A stretch of 64,000 nucleotides of DNA. Source: Neorhizobium galegae bv. officinalis. Lineage in GTDB: Bacteria; Pseudomonadota; Alphaproteobacteria; Rhizobiales; Rhizobiaceae. The stretch covers positions 124,001 through 188,000 of the forward strand of contig CCRI01000002.1 in NCBI GenBank assembly GCA_000985875.1, read 5' to 3'. This document shows positions 54,570 to 64,000 of the stretch, piece by piece. A program made the translations under genes and the position numbers. Under the pieces are notes generated by a model, which ran no database searches, had not been told where the DNA came from, and saw only the letters and a program-made list of their open reading frames with translations. Each line of letters starts with the position of its first letter. Position 1 is the stretch's first letter.

Positions 54570-55385
54570 TCAGAGAATATGCGTGCCGCCAAGGTTCTGC
54601 ACTGCGCGGCTGGTCATGACGGCGACGAGATGGGCGCGGTAGTCGGCCGGCGCATGCATGTCGCCCATCATCCGTGATGCGTCTATCGTCAGGCCTTCCA
54701 GCGCTTCGGCCGAAAAGTTCGCGGTCAGCAACTCCTCTGCCTCGATCCAGCGGAATACCCCCTCGTTGCCGGCGCCGGTGATCGCCACGCGGATATGGCC
54801 GTCGCGATGTTTGGATACGAAGGCAGCGGCCATCGAATAGCGCGAGGCCGGATTGCGGAATTTCGCATAACCGGCGACTTCCGGGATCCTGAACTCGATG
54901 CGGACGAGGATTTCGCCTGGCTCCAATGCGGTCGTGTAGAGGCCCTGGAAATAGTCGGCGGCGGGGATTTCGCGGCGGTCGGTATGGATGACGGCATCGA
55001 GCGACAGCACGGCGGCGGGATAGTCGGCAGCCGGGTCGTTGTTCGCGGTCGAGCCGCCGATCGTGCCCATATGGCGCACCTGGACATCGCCGATCGAACC
55101 GGCGAGGCCTGAAAGCGCCGGAATGGCGGCCTTGACCTCCTTGGAAGCGGCGACCACGGCATGTTTGGCCGCGGCGCCGATGATCACTCTGTCGGTGGTC
55201 ACTTCGATCCCGGAAAGCTCCGGAATGTTGCGCAGGTCGATCAGATGCGCGGGCGCCGCAAGCCGGCTCTTTAGCGTCGGGATCAGCGTGTGGCCGCCGG
55301 ACAGATAGGAAGGCTCGTCGGAATTGACGTAGAGTTCGACGGCTTCGGCAAGAGTCTTCGGCTTGTGGTAGGTCGTTGCGTACAT
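54570..55385 (-). CDS. coxM: Molybdenum hydroxylase FAD-binding (medium) subunit
   Basis: The 271-aa product has the CoxM/xanthine-dehydrogenase FAD motifs: LSGGHTLIPTLKSRLAAPAH near residue 28 and RHMGTIGGSTANNDPAADYP near 105. It passes electrons from the 2Fe-2S subunit to FAD. It is 17 bases behind coxS. The large molybdopterin subunit that would complete the enzyme is absent from the window. Confidence 0.9.
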   Translation of the reverse strand: MYATTYHKPKTLAEAVELYVNSDEPSYLSGGHTLIPTLKSRLAAPAHLIDLRNIPELSGIEVTTDRVIIGAAAKHAVVAASKEVKAAIPALSGLAGSIGDVQVRHMGTIGGSTANNDPAADYPAAVLSLDAVIHTDRREIPAADYFQGLYTTALEPGEILVRIEFRIPEVAGYAKFRNPASRYSMAAAFVSKHRDGHIRVAITGAGNEGVFRWIEAEELLTANFSAEALEGLTIDASRMMGDMHAPADYRAHLVAVMTSRAVQNLGGTHIL

Positions 55386-55402
55386 GACGTGAGCTTCCCC
55401 GC

Positions 55403-55894
<492 letters not shown>

Positions 55895-55906
55895 GAGCCC
55901 CTCCTG

Positions 55907-56228
55907 TTAAAATCTGGCGGCGAGAGCCGCAATGGCAATGACGGCGACGATGCCGCCGCAATATGGGGCATACGGCTGAAATGCCGCCCGGCCGTTGCCG
56001 CAGGCGCGACAGCCGGTCCGGCAGCTTCGGAGCCGCAGGGAAAATAGGTGCCGATGGTGCAGCTGACATGACTGGCGCGGCAACAGCCGCCGTCGCAATA
56101 GCCTCCGCTACTCCGGCATCGGCCGTATGATCAACCATCACGGCGCGCGTCGCAAGCTTTTCGAAGACCTCATCGGTGAGTTTTTCGGTGGAACCAGTCA
56201 GTCGCAAGCCTGGTTTCGGATCAGGCAT
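55907..56228 (-). pseudogene. CoxG-like (SRPBCC) C-terminal remnant
   Basis: The minus strand from 56228 reads GLRLTGSTEKLTDEVFEKLA, close to the C-terminal helix of CoxG (typically RLIDGTAKKLADEFF-like). An Ala/Pro-rich linker follows, and in another frame a single membrane helix AFQPYAPYCGGIVAVIAIAA ends just before coxS. The N-terminal SRPBCC domain is missing and at least one frameshift lies near 56020-56060. CoxG normally helps membrane attachment of CO-dehydrogenase-type enzymes. Confidence 0.5.
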
Positions 56229-56439
56229 CTGTCGGCCTGCTTTTCCGCGGAGCGGCGCCGGTTGCGGAACCGGATCATGATCTCGCTGCGGCGATGGAAA
56301 CGCACGCGGGAGCCCGCCACCGCGTCTCTGGTGGGAGAGGCCGCGGCCGAAGACATGCGAGCCATCCGGCCATCGCCGCATTGCGCCGATCTGAAAGTGG
56401 CGCTAAGTCGTCGCGACAGATTGTTCAGGGAAAAATCCC

Positions 56440-57024
56440 ATGCGCCGCATCATCATCGCCATCACCGGAGCATCCGGTGTCGTTTATGGCGTCCGCGCCC
56501 TGCAGCTTTTGAAGCAAGTCGAGGATATCGAGACCCATGCAGTGATCTCGCCCTCCGCTTTTCGCACCGCGATCGACGAAATCGACATGAGTGCCGACGA
56601 GATCAAGAGCCTGGCCGATGTGCTCTATAATCACAAGGATATCGGTGCGGCGCTCTCCTCCGGCTCGTTCCGCACCGCCGGCATGCTTGTCGCACCCTGT
56701 TCGGTAAAGACGTTGAGCGGTATCGCCAACTGCTACAATGACGAGCTGATCGTGCGCGCGGCCGACGTCTGTCTGAAGGAACGGCGGCGTGTCGTGCTCC
56801 TGTTTCGGGAGACGCCGCTGCATGCAGGCCATATCGCGCTGATGGACCAGGCGACCCGCAACGGCGCGATCGTCATGCCGCCGGTGCCGGCCTTCTATTC
56901 GAAGCCCAACTCACTGGACGAGATGGTGACCCAGACGGTGGGCCGAGCGCTTGATCTGTTCGATATCCACCTGCCGATGGTCAAGCGCTGGAAGGACGGC
57001 CCTGGTTCACCCGGCCAGCACTGA
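56440..57024 (+). CDS. ubiX: UbiX-type flavin prenyltransferase
   Basis: The 194-aa product has the UbiX signature: IIIAITGASGVVYGVRALQL, SSGSFRTAGMLVAPCSVKTL, DVCLKERRRVVLLFRETPLH and VMPPVPAFYSKPNSLDEMV. It makes prenyl-FMN for UbiD-type decarboxylases. AGGGAAA precedes the ATG. No ubiD gene is in the window, so the partner is elsewhere. The 211-bp region between it and the coxG remnant shows no gene. Confidence 0.93.
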   Translation: MRRIIIAITGASGVVYGVRALQLLKQVEDIETHAVISPSAFRTAIDEIDMSADEIKSLADVLYNHKDIGAALSSGSFRTAGMLVAPCSVKTLSGIANCYNDELIVRAADVCLKERRRVVLLFRETPLHAGHIALMDQATRNGAIVMPPVPAFYSKPNSLDEMVTQTVGRALDLFDIHLPMVKRWKDGPGSPGQH

Positions 57025-57044
57025 TCGTGCCCCGGATATCGAAT

Positions 57045-57551
57045 TCAAAGGGCCGCAAGCGCCTTTTCGATCACCGCAAGTGCCGCTTCCGTCCGCTCAT
57101 CCGGCTCCGCTCCCCGGAAAAAAGTCACGACATTCCTGAGATTGCCAGCCGGATCGCTATTTGAACCATCGCCTGCCATCAGCGCCTGCCCTTCGGCCTC
57201 GAGCACCGCCAGCTCGATCTTTTCCGCATTGAGTTCGATAGCCTTGACGCCGTTGCGCAGGATTTCCGTCTCTTTGTTGGATGCCGGATGCGGCCCGCTT
57301 TTCAACCGGCGGCGCAGGGCGCGCAGCGGTTTGACCACCTCATTGCGCCAGTCGGCGATGAGGGCGTCGATGCGGGCAATCTCCGTTGGCGAAAGCGCCA
57401 CGGATTTTTTTGCCAGCCAGGCGGAGAACAGCAGCACCGGCACGTCGACACCGCTTTCGTCCTGAAGCAGCAGGCAGGCTTCGCCGACACCGGGCGCACC
57501 GTAAAGCCGCAATGCGAAATCCCAAAGTCCCTGCCCGGTATCCGCAGCCAT
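57045..57551 (-). CDS. TIGR02444/DUF2390-family protein
   Basis: The 168-aa all-helical product starts MAADTGQGLWDFALRLYGAP and has GVGEACLLLQDESGVDVPVL, LFSAWLAKKSVAL and VVKPLRALRRRLK. These match the TIGR02444 family, for which no function is known to me. GGAGG is 5 bases before the ATG at 57551. The 26 earlier codons in the same frame lack an SD. It is convergent with ubiX. Confidence 0.8.
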   Translation of the reverse strand: MAADTGQGLWDFALRLYGAPGVGEACLLLQDESGVDVPVLLFSAWLAKKSVALSPTEIARIDALIADWRNEVVKPLRALRRRLKSGPHPASNKETEILRNGVKAIELNAEKIELAVLEAEGQALMAGDGSNSDPAGNLRNVVTFFRGAEPDERTEAALAVIEKALAAL

Positions 57552-57692
57552 GCAGCCCTCCATTGTCGTCCACGGCTTATCAGCTTGGTGGCGAATCAGG
57601 CAAGCTTCTATGGATTTCCGCTGCCGCATCGCGACCGCTGCCGAGGGAACCTCGAGCCGGTGGAGGCGTCATGAGCCACTGGCGGCATCTCC

Positions 57693-59537
57693 TCAGGCGG
57701 CGCGACGACGCCGCTGGGCCTGGGAGGTGACGGCGGCGCCGAGCTGGAACTGGCCGACCATCTGGCGCAGTTTCGAGGCCTCGTCGGCAAGTCCGGAACT
57801 CGCCGCCGTCGTCTCCTCAACCATCGCGGCGTTCTGCTGGGTCACCTGGTCCATCTGGTTGACGGCCGAATTGATCTCCGAAAGGCCGGTCGACTGTTCG
57901 CGGGCCGAACGTGCGATATCGTCCACATGGCTGTTGATGGTGACGATATAGCCCTCGATCGACTTCAGCGATTCACCGGCGTCGCGGACATATGTCACGC
58001 CGTGGCCGACTTCGACGGTCGAGTTCTGGATCAGCGCCTTGATTTCCTTCGCCGCATTGGCCGAACGCTGCGCGAGTTCGCGCACCTCCTGCGCAACGAC
58101 CGCAAAACCCTTGCCAGCCTCGCCCGCGCGCGCCGCTTCGACGCCGGCATTCAGTGCCAGAAGGTTGGTCTGGAAGGCGATCTCGTCGATCACCCCGATG
58201 ATGTTCGAGATCTGTTTGGAGCTTTCCTCGATGCGGCGCATTGCCTCGACGGCGTTGGCTACGACTTCACCTGAACGCGCAGCGGACGAATTGGCCTCCG
58301 CCGCGATCTTCCGGGTCTCATCGACCTTCTTGGACGCGGAACTGACATTCGCGGTAATCTGGTCAAGCGCGGCGGCGGTCTCTTCGAGCGAAGTGGCCTG
58401 CTGTTCGGAACGGCGCGAAAGATCGGATGCAGACTGGCTGATCTCCCGGGTCCCGCCGTCGATCGCCTCGGCGCTGCCGGCGATCTGCGTCAACGTGCTG
58501 GCGAGTTGGGCGATCGAGGTGTTGAAGTCGTGACGCAGGGCTTCGAAGTCCACCGAGAAGGCCTCGTCAAGCTGGAAGGAAAGATCGCCCGAGGCGAGCC
58601 GGCGCAGGCCGCCGCCAAGGCCGGATGTCGCGACGCGGAGCCGTTGGGAAGCGTCGGCTTCGGCTTGTTCCTGCGCAGCGATGCGTTCCGCCTCCGACCG
58701 GTTGCGGGCTTCGATCGCTTCATCTTCCAGCCGCTTGTTGCCGATACCCGCCTGGCGGAAAATTTCCACCGCCGCCGCCATCCCGCCGATCTCGTCCTTG
58801 CGGTCCATGCCGAAGACGGTCAGCGTCAATTCACCGCCCGCAAGGCGTCGCATGCAATCCTGCAGGCGTTGCAGCGGGCCGACGACACCTGACAGCACGA
58901 CCCGGATCGAGAAGCCGACCACGATCAGCGAAATCACGCCGATCACGGTCATCCAGACGAAGAGATCGGCCTTGTCCTCCAACCCATCCTCGAAACTCTT
59001 GTGCGCGACATCGAGTTGCAGCTTGGTCAGCGCGTTCAGCGGTTCGGCGAGCGGCTCGATCGCCGGGTAGAGCCGCTTCGTCACATAGGTATCGAGGGCC
59101 GCCTGATCGCGTTTGCCCATGATCGCCAGAAGCTCCTCGACCGCCTTGGTCGTCTCCGTGCGAGCACCGAGGTAACGCTGGACAAGAGTTTTTTCCTGAT
59201 CGGTCAGGTGGGTTGCCTGGTAGGCCGCCCAGTCGCGGTCGGCGATGACGAGCGCTGCGCGGACTGTCTGTTCGCCCAGTTCCCAGCTGAACGCACCGCT
59301 GCGCGTCTTGTGGGCAGTGTCGACGATGGTGACAGCGTAGGCGTCGGAGACCGTCTTGATATGCGCCACGGGCTCGAGCCGATCCTCGACGATTGCGCGG
59401 GTGCGTGCCGACAACGTATCCATTCCGATGAATGCCACAGTCGTGGTTGCGGCGAGCGCGAGGGCGAGGCCGACGACGCTGGCGACAAGCTTCAATTTAA
59501 TGGTCATCGGAAGATCCATTGCTGCATTGGAGGTCAT
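57693..59537 (-). CDS. Methyl-accepting chemotaxis protein
   Basis: The 614-aa receptor has a first membrane span near residue 18-38, a periplasmic ligand domain of about 155 residues, a second span ([20 protein letters not shown]), two HAMP regions, and the cytoplasmic signalling domain with the hairpin tip [20 protein letters not shown] and [19 protein letters not shown]. It ends RRRRAA with no CheR/CheB pentapeptide. It would signal through CheA/CheW to the flagellar motor. The start region has several ATGs; 59537 is the first, with a weak SD. Confidence 0.92.
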   Translation of the reverse strand: MTSNAAMDLPMTIKLKLVASVVGLALALAATTTVAFIGMDTLSARTRAIVEDRLEPVAHIKTVSDAYAVTIVDTAHKTRSGAFSWELGEQTVRAALVIADRDWAAYQATHLTDQEKTLVQRYLGARTETTKAVEELLAIMGKRDQAALDTYVTKRLYPAIEPLAEPLNALTKLQLDVAHKSFEDGLEDKADLFVWMTVIGVISLIVVGFSIRVVLSGVVGPLQRLQDCMRRLAGGELTLTVFGMDRKDEIGGMAAAVEIFRQAGIGNKRLEDEAIEARNRSEAERIAAQEQAEADASQRLRVATSGLGGGLRRLASGDLSFQLDEAFSVDFEALRHDFNTSIAQLASTLTQIAGSAEAIDGGTREISQSASDLSRRSEQQATSLEETAAALDQITANVSSASKKVDETRKIAAEANSSAARSGEVVANAVEAMRRIEESSKQISNIIGVIDEIAFQTNLLALNAGVEAARAGEAGKGFAVVAQEVRELAQRSANAAKEIKALIQNSTVEVGHGVTYVRDAGESLKSIEGYIVTINSHVDDIARSAREQSTGLSEINSAVNQMDQVTQQNAAMVEETTAASSGLADEASKLRQMVGQFQLGAAVTSQAQRRRRAA

Positions 59538-59703
59538 GGCCAAATTCTGTTGGCCCGCTATGGTTAAGGATTGCAGAAAATATTGAGGATATGTTTAACG
59601 GCACTACCGGGGATAGCATGGATGAGTTTTTCGCTTGCGTGCGAGGCCGCGTTTGACGAGACAGGCGGGGACAGGGTGGTAACCGGCATTGGAGAGGTGA
59701 CAC

Positions 59704-60084
59704 ATGAAACTTGCGCATGTCGCGCTTTGGACAACTGACCTCGACAGGCTCGTCGCGTTCTTCGAAGACATGTTCGCCGCCACCGCCAGCCCGCTTTATG
59801 AGAGCCGTCGGCGTATAGGCTTCTCCTCGAAATTCCTCACCCTTTCCGAAGGCGCGACGATCGAGATCATGAGCGGTCCGTGGATTGCGCCGGAAACGCC
59901 GGGCGAACGCGCCGGTTACGCGCACATGGCGATTTCGCTCGGCAGCCGGCAGGCGGTCGACGACATGGCAGCCAAGGCGGCAGCCATGGGCATCCTTGTC
60001 TCCCCGGCCCGCATGACCGGCGACGGATTCTACGAGGCGGTGATCTCGGATCCCGACGGCAATCCGGTCGAGATCACCGATTGA
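59704..60084 (+). CDS. VOC-superfamily protein
   Basis: The 126-aa product begins MKLAHVALWTTDLDRLVAFF and ends VISDPDGNPVEITD, with candidate metal ligands His5, His in YAHMAIS, and the late Glu. It is a single-domain glyoxalase/dioxygenase-fold protein; substrate is unknown. GGAGAGG lies 5 bases before the ATG. It is convergent with the PIN toxin gene. Confidence 0.85.
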   Translation: MKLAHVALWTTDLDRLVAFFEDMFAATASPLYESRRRIGFSSKFLTLSEGATIEIMSGPWIAPETPGERAGYAHMAISLGSRQAVDDMAAKAAAMGILVSPARMTGDGFYEAVISDPDGNPVEITD

Positions 60085-60085
60085 T

Positions 60086-60104
60086 GCGGCCCAAGCCTGG
60101 CCGC
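60086..60104. terminator. Hairpin between convergent VOC and PIN genes
   Basis: GCGGCC-N7-GGCCGC fills the 21-bp gap between the two convergent stops. There is no T-run, but position and symmetry fit a shared, weak terminator. Confidence 0.35.
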
Positions 60105-60105
60105 C

Positions 60106-60528
60106 TCAACCCTGGAAAGTCCACGGATTGAGGCAGGGCACGCCGAGAGGCTCGAAATCAGAGATGTTGCGGGTGACGACGGTCAGCCCGTGATGCAGCG
60201 CTGTGGCGGCGATCATTGCATCTGGTGACGGCCGCTTGTTCGGCGTGGGGAGGGTGCCAGTGCGAAGAGCAATCGGAGTATCGAAGGGAAGGATGCGGCC
60301 GCTGAAATTCACCAGGACATCCTCGGTCAGCCAGCGTTCCAGTTCGGTCGAGAAAACAGGGTTTCGGCTTTGCTCCAGTCGGACGCCGAAGCGAATCTCC
60401 ATGATGGTGATCACTGACAGAAACGCGTCGTCTATGCGGAACTTCCGCATGAAAGCCTGAAAGGCAGCCGCTTGCTTTTCCGGCCGCTTCGAGCACGAAA
60501 TGACATTGGTATCCAGCAGGAATGCCAT
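60106..60528 (-). CDS. PIN-domain toxin (VapC/FitB type)
   Basis: The 140-aa RNase begins MAFLLDTNVISCSKRPEKQA. The acidic PIN residues are Asp in LLDTNV, Glu in TIMEIRFGV, Asp in SPDAMIAATAL and Asp in RNISDFEPLG. This is the FitB-like form with a C-terminal NPW. Its ATG directly follows the antitoxin stop (TGAATG). Confidence 0.9.
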   Translation of the reverse strand: MAFLLDTNVISCSKRPEKQAAAFQAFMRKFRIDDAFLSVITIMEIRFGVRLEQSRNPVFSTELERWLTEDVLVNFSGRILPFDTPIALRTGTLPTPNKRPSPDAMIAATALHHGLTVVTRNISDFEPLGVPCLNPWTFQG

Positions 60529-60783
60529 TCAGAACTCAACCTCGCGCCCCTCGAAACTCAGGCGCGGAGGGTCGAAATCCTGATCGACCGTGCCTTGGGT
60601 ATCACGCAAAGCGTCGTAGAGGCTCTTCTGCTTCTTCCAGTTGGCCTCGAATTCCTCATAGCTGACAAGCACATGCGTCGGCTTGCCGTGATCGGTAATG
60701 ACCAGCGGATTCTCGTTTGCCGCCTGCCGGGCCTTGCTCGGGTTCTGATTGAAGGAGGCACTGGTCATGTAGGAAAGAGTCAT
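60529..60783 (-). CDS. Phd/YefM-family antitoxin
   Basis: The 84-aa product has the Phd-type N-terminal DNA-binding fold: FNQNPSKARQAANENPLVIT, DHGKPTHVLVSYEEFEANWK. The C-terminal part (DFDPPRLSFEGREVEF) would wrap the toxin. GGAGG is 4 bases before the ATG. Met6 is a possible second start. An inverted repeat upstream (60802-60829) is a good candidate for its operator. Confidence 0.88.
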   Translation of the reverse strand: MTLSYMTSASFNQNPSKARQAANENPLVITDHGKPTHVLVSYEEFEANWKKQKSLYDALRDTQGTVDQDFDPPRLSFEGREVEF

Positions 60784-60801
60784 AAGACCTCCGGGTCAAA
60801 C

Positions 60802-60829
60802 CTAGTATCTTTCTTCCAAAATATACTAG
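60802..60829. promoter_or_regulatory. Inverted repeat upstream of the Phd/PIN pair
   Basis: CTAGTAT (60802-60808) and ATACTAG (60823-60829) form a 7-bp perfect inverted repeat in an AT-rich stretch, 19-46 bases before the antitoxin start. Autoregulation by the antitoxin-toxin complex is the likely use. Confidence 0.5.
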
Positions 60830-60857
60830 AATTGCCCGTCCTTCAATGCAGATACCG

Positions 60858-61928
60858 TCAGCCCGTGCCCAGCGACCTCACATTGCCGGCAAGTTCCGCT
60901 GCAAGCCGTAGTGAAGCGCCGGTCGCGATCACCATGGACGGCAGGATCAACCATTCGAGCGTCCAGGCCGCACCTGAGCGTTCCTGCTCATGCACCATCG
61001 ATTGCTGCATGCCGGAAAGCTGAACCGCGTTGAAGCGTGCGAGCGATACCAGTACCTCTGCGGCCACCGGGTTCTGCTTGTGGGCCATGGCGGAAGAGCC
61101 GCCGCCGCCGGCGAGCTCCATCTCGCCGGCCATCAGCGCGAGCAGCGCCACGTCCTGGCCGAGCTTGCCGAGCGAGCCGGAAATCATCGTCAGGATGTTT
61201 GCGAATTCCGCCAGCCGGTCGCGCTGGCTCTGCCATTGCGGCGCGTCGGTCAGGAACAGTTCCCAGGCAAGCGCCTTGCGCACGTCGGCGGCCTTGTCGC
61301 CGAATTTTTCGAGGCTGCCGGCAGCGCCGCCGAACTGCACCGCAAAACCGGTTTCTGAGAATGTGTCCAGCCGATGGCGATGCCGGGTCAACGGCTCTTT
61401 CCAGGCGCGGATACGGTCGGAAACGGTGATCGGGATCGCCGCCTGCATGCGGGTATGGCCCATCAGCGTTCGTGTCCCGAATGCCCGGTCGATGTCGTCG
61501 AAAGACTTTTCCAGGGCCGCGAGGCGTTCGATGAACAAGGAGCAGGCCTGCTTCAGGCGGATTATGAGCGCTGTGTCGATGACATCCTGGCTGGTCGCGC
61601 CGAAATGCACGTGCCTGGCAGCCTCGCCGCCGCCGGCCTGCTGACTGACGGCATCGCGAAGCTGCTTGACGAGTTCGGGGACAACGACGCCGTCGCGCGC
61701 GGCTCCGTTTCGCAGCCCGGCCATGTCCGGCTCGAAGGTCTGCAAGGCTGCGGCAATGCGCTCCGCAGCCTCGGCAGGGACGATGCCGCAGGACGCCTCG
61801 GCCTTGGCAAGGCCCGTTTCGAAGGCCAGCATGGCGTCGATCTCGGCGTTCACCGAAAACAGCTGTCCGGTCTCGTCGTCACCGACAAGGCCGGACAAAA
61901 ATGGATGCTCGAAAGCCGAGACGCTCAT
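60858..61928 (-). CDS. pcaB: 3-carboxy-cis,cis-muconate cycloisomerase
   Basis: The 356-aa enzyme of the fumarase/aspartase superfamily has HVHFGATSQDVIDTALIIRL, TLMGHTRMQAAIPITVSDRI and the signature GGGGSSAMAHKQNPVAAEVL, with the catalytic serine loop. It lactonises 3-carboxymuconate from protocatechuate ring cleavage. It ends the pca operon. At 356 residues it is the short alphaproteobacterial version, lacking the extra C-terminal part of longer homologues. Confidence 0.93.
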   Translation of the reverse strand: MSVSAFEHPFLSGLVGDDETGQLFSVNAEIDAMLAFETGLAKAEASCGIVPAEAAERIAAALQTFEPDMAGLRNGAARDGVVVPELVKQLRDAVSQQAGGGEAARHVHFGATSQDVIDTALIIRLKQACSLFIERLAALEKSFDDIDRAFGTRTLMGHTRMQAAIPITVSDRIRAWKEPLTRHRHRLDTFSETGFAVQFGGAAGSLEKFGDKAADVRKALAWELFLTDAPQWQSQRDRLAEFANILTMISGSLGKLGQDVALLALMAGEMELAGGGGSSAMAHKQNPVAAEVLVSLARFNAVQLSGMQQSMVHEQERSGAAWTLEWLILPSMVIATGASLRLAAELAGNVRSLGTG

Positions 61929-61961
61929 ATCTACTCCCGGGCGAACCCTGATTCTTCGCCG

Positions 61962-62579
61962 TCAGATATCGAAGAATATGGTTTCGTTTTCACCCTGAAG
62001 ATAGATGTTGAAGGTGACGGTATTACCGTCACGCTTGCCGATCAGGGTGGGAACCCGAACCCGGTGCTCGATGCGCGACAGGATCGGATCCGCCGCATTG
62101 GCCTCTTCCTCGTCGGAGAAGTACATGCGGGTGTTGAGGCCGAGATTGATGCCGCGGGCGACGACCCAGAAGGTGACGTGCGGGGCCATCAGGCGGCCGT
62201 CGCGGAAGGGCACCTTGCCGGGCTTGATGGTTTCGAAGGCGAATTCGCCGGTTGCCATATCGCCGGGCTGACGGGCCCAGCCGAAGAAGTTCGGGTCGGC
62301 CTTGCCGCGGGTTTCCGACGGGCTGTTGTAATAACCGTCGGCATCCGCCTGCCAGATCTCGATCATCGCGTCCTTGAGCGGGGTCATCGCCCCGTCATAA
62401 ACGAAGCCGCGGATGGTGATGCGCTCGCCGCGCGTCTGGTCGTTGACCATCGGGCCGGAGCCGAGATCGGTGTCGTAGACACCGGTAATACCGGAAAAGT
62501 TCGGCGTGCAGCCGATATGGACATACGGACCCGCGGTCTGCGAGGCGGATTCCTTGAAATAGGTGAGCGGCTGGACCAT
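61962..62579 (-). CDS. pcaG: Protocatechuate 3,4-dioxygenase alpha subunit
   Basis: The 205-aa subunit begins MVQPLTYFKESASQTAGPYV and has GSGPMVNDQTRGERITIRG, AMIEIWQADADGYYNSPSET and APHVTFWVVARGINLGLNT. With PcaH it cleaves protocatechuate to 3-carboxymuconate; the iron is bound by PcaH. It starts one base after the pcaH stop. The longer frame upstream overlaps pcaH and was not used. Confidence 0.94.
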   Translation of the reverse strand: MVQPLTYFKESASQTAGPYVHIGCTPNFSGITGVYDTDLGSGPMVNDQTRGERITIRGFVYDGAMTPLKDAMIEIWQADADGYYNSPSETRGKADPNFFGWARQPGDMATGEFAFETIKPGKVPFRDGRLMAPHVTFWVVARGINLGLNTRMYFSDEEEANAADPILSRIEHRVRVPTLIGKRDGNTVTFNIYLQGENETIFFDI

Positions 62580-62580
62580 C

Positions 62581-64000
<1,420 letters not shown>

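Overview
This window reads as a chromosomal or megaplasmid segment of a GC-rich alphaproteobacterium of the Rhizobiales (Rhizobium/Agrobacterium/Neorhizobium type). That placement is an inference from gene content: the pcaDCHGB order, matAB malonate genes, many ABC uptake operons each with its own LacI or GntR regulator, modABC, an intracellular PHB depolymerase and kynA. No rRNA, tRNA, CRISPR array, phage or transposase gene was seen.

Layout. Positions 1-705: end of a peroxiredoxin, a two-way terminator and a small protein. 880-11668: a probable organosulfur/peptide scavenging block (flavin monooxygenase, SfnB-like acyl-CoA dehydrogenase homologue, cysteine-rich Rrf2 regulator, M24 peptidase, five-gene peptide-type ABC transporter, nitroreductase). 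11685-22092, all on the minus strand: malonyl-CoA decarboxylase and synthetase, then a CxxC (UGSC-like) protein, a thioredoxin-reductase-like flavoprotein, a GntR/FCD regulator and a ferric/phosphonate-type ABC transporter. TTGCATAC-like boxes lie in front of both transcription units, so they may form one regulon. 22175-26441: PHB depolymerase, GST, tryptophan dioxygenase, an AraC regulator and a VOC protein.

26458-31924: a LacI-controlled polar amino-acid-type ABC operon with a 2-hydroxyacid dehydrogenase and a perfect 16-bp palindrome as likely operator. 31983-33972: accessory patch with a foldback sequence, a methyltransferase pseudogene (its first lesion is a 13-bp tandem duplication) and a vapBC pair. 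34164-41418: a coupled operon of a CUT1-type ABC transporter, a glycerophosphodiesterase fused in frame to a LacI regulator, and an inositol-phosphatase-like enzyme. Its logic (import, cleave the phosphodiester, remove the phosphate) resembles agrocinopine catabolism. 41676-42241: brnTA. 42315-45933: modABC with two ModE-box-like sites and two paralogous small exported proteins between modA and modB.

46442-50901: NmrA-like, LysR, a broken HxlR gene, a 455-aa FabMG-like protein with a TetR-type operator, and a cupin. 51187-60783: YidB-like, gamma-glutamyltransferase, MarR, coxM and coxS without coxL (plus a coxG remnant), UbiX, a TIGR02444-like protein, a chemoreceptor, a VOC protein and a Phd/PIN toxin-antitoxin pair. 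60858-64000: the protocatechuate operon pcaDCHGB, running off the window inside pcaD. Starts were chosen by Shine-Dalgarno (SD) match and spacing; several differ from the longest reading frame. All homology statements are from recall, not from a search.
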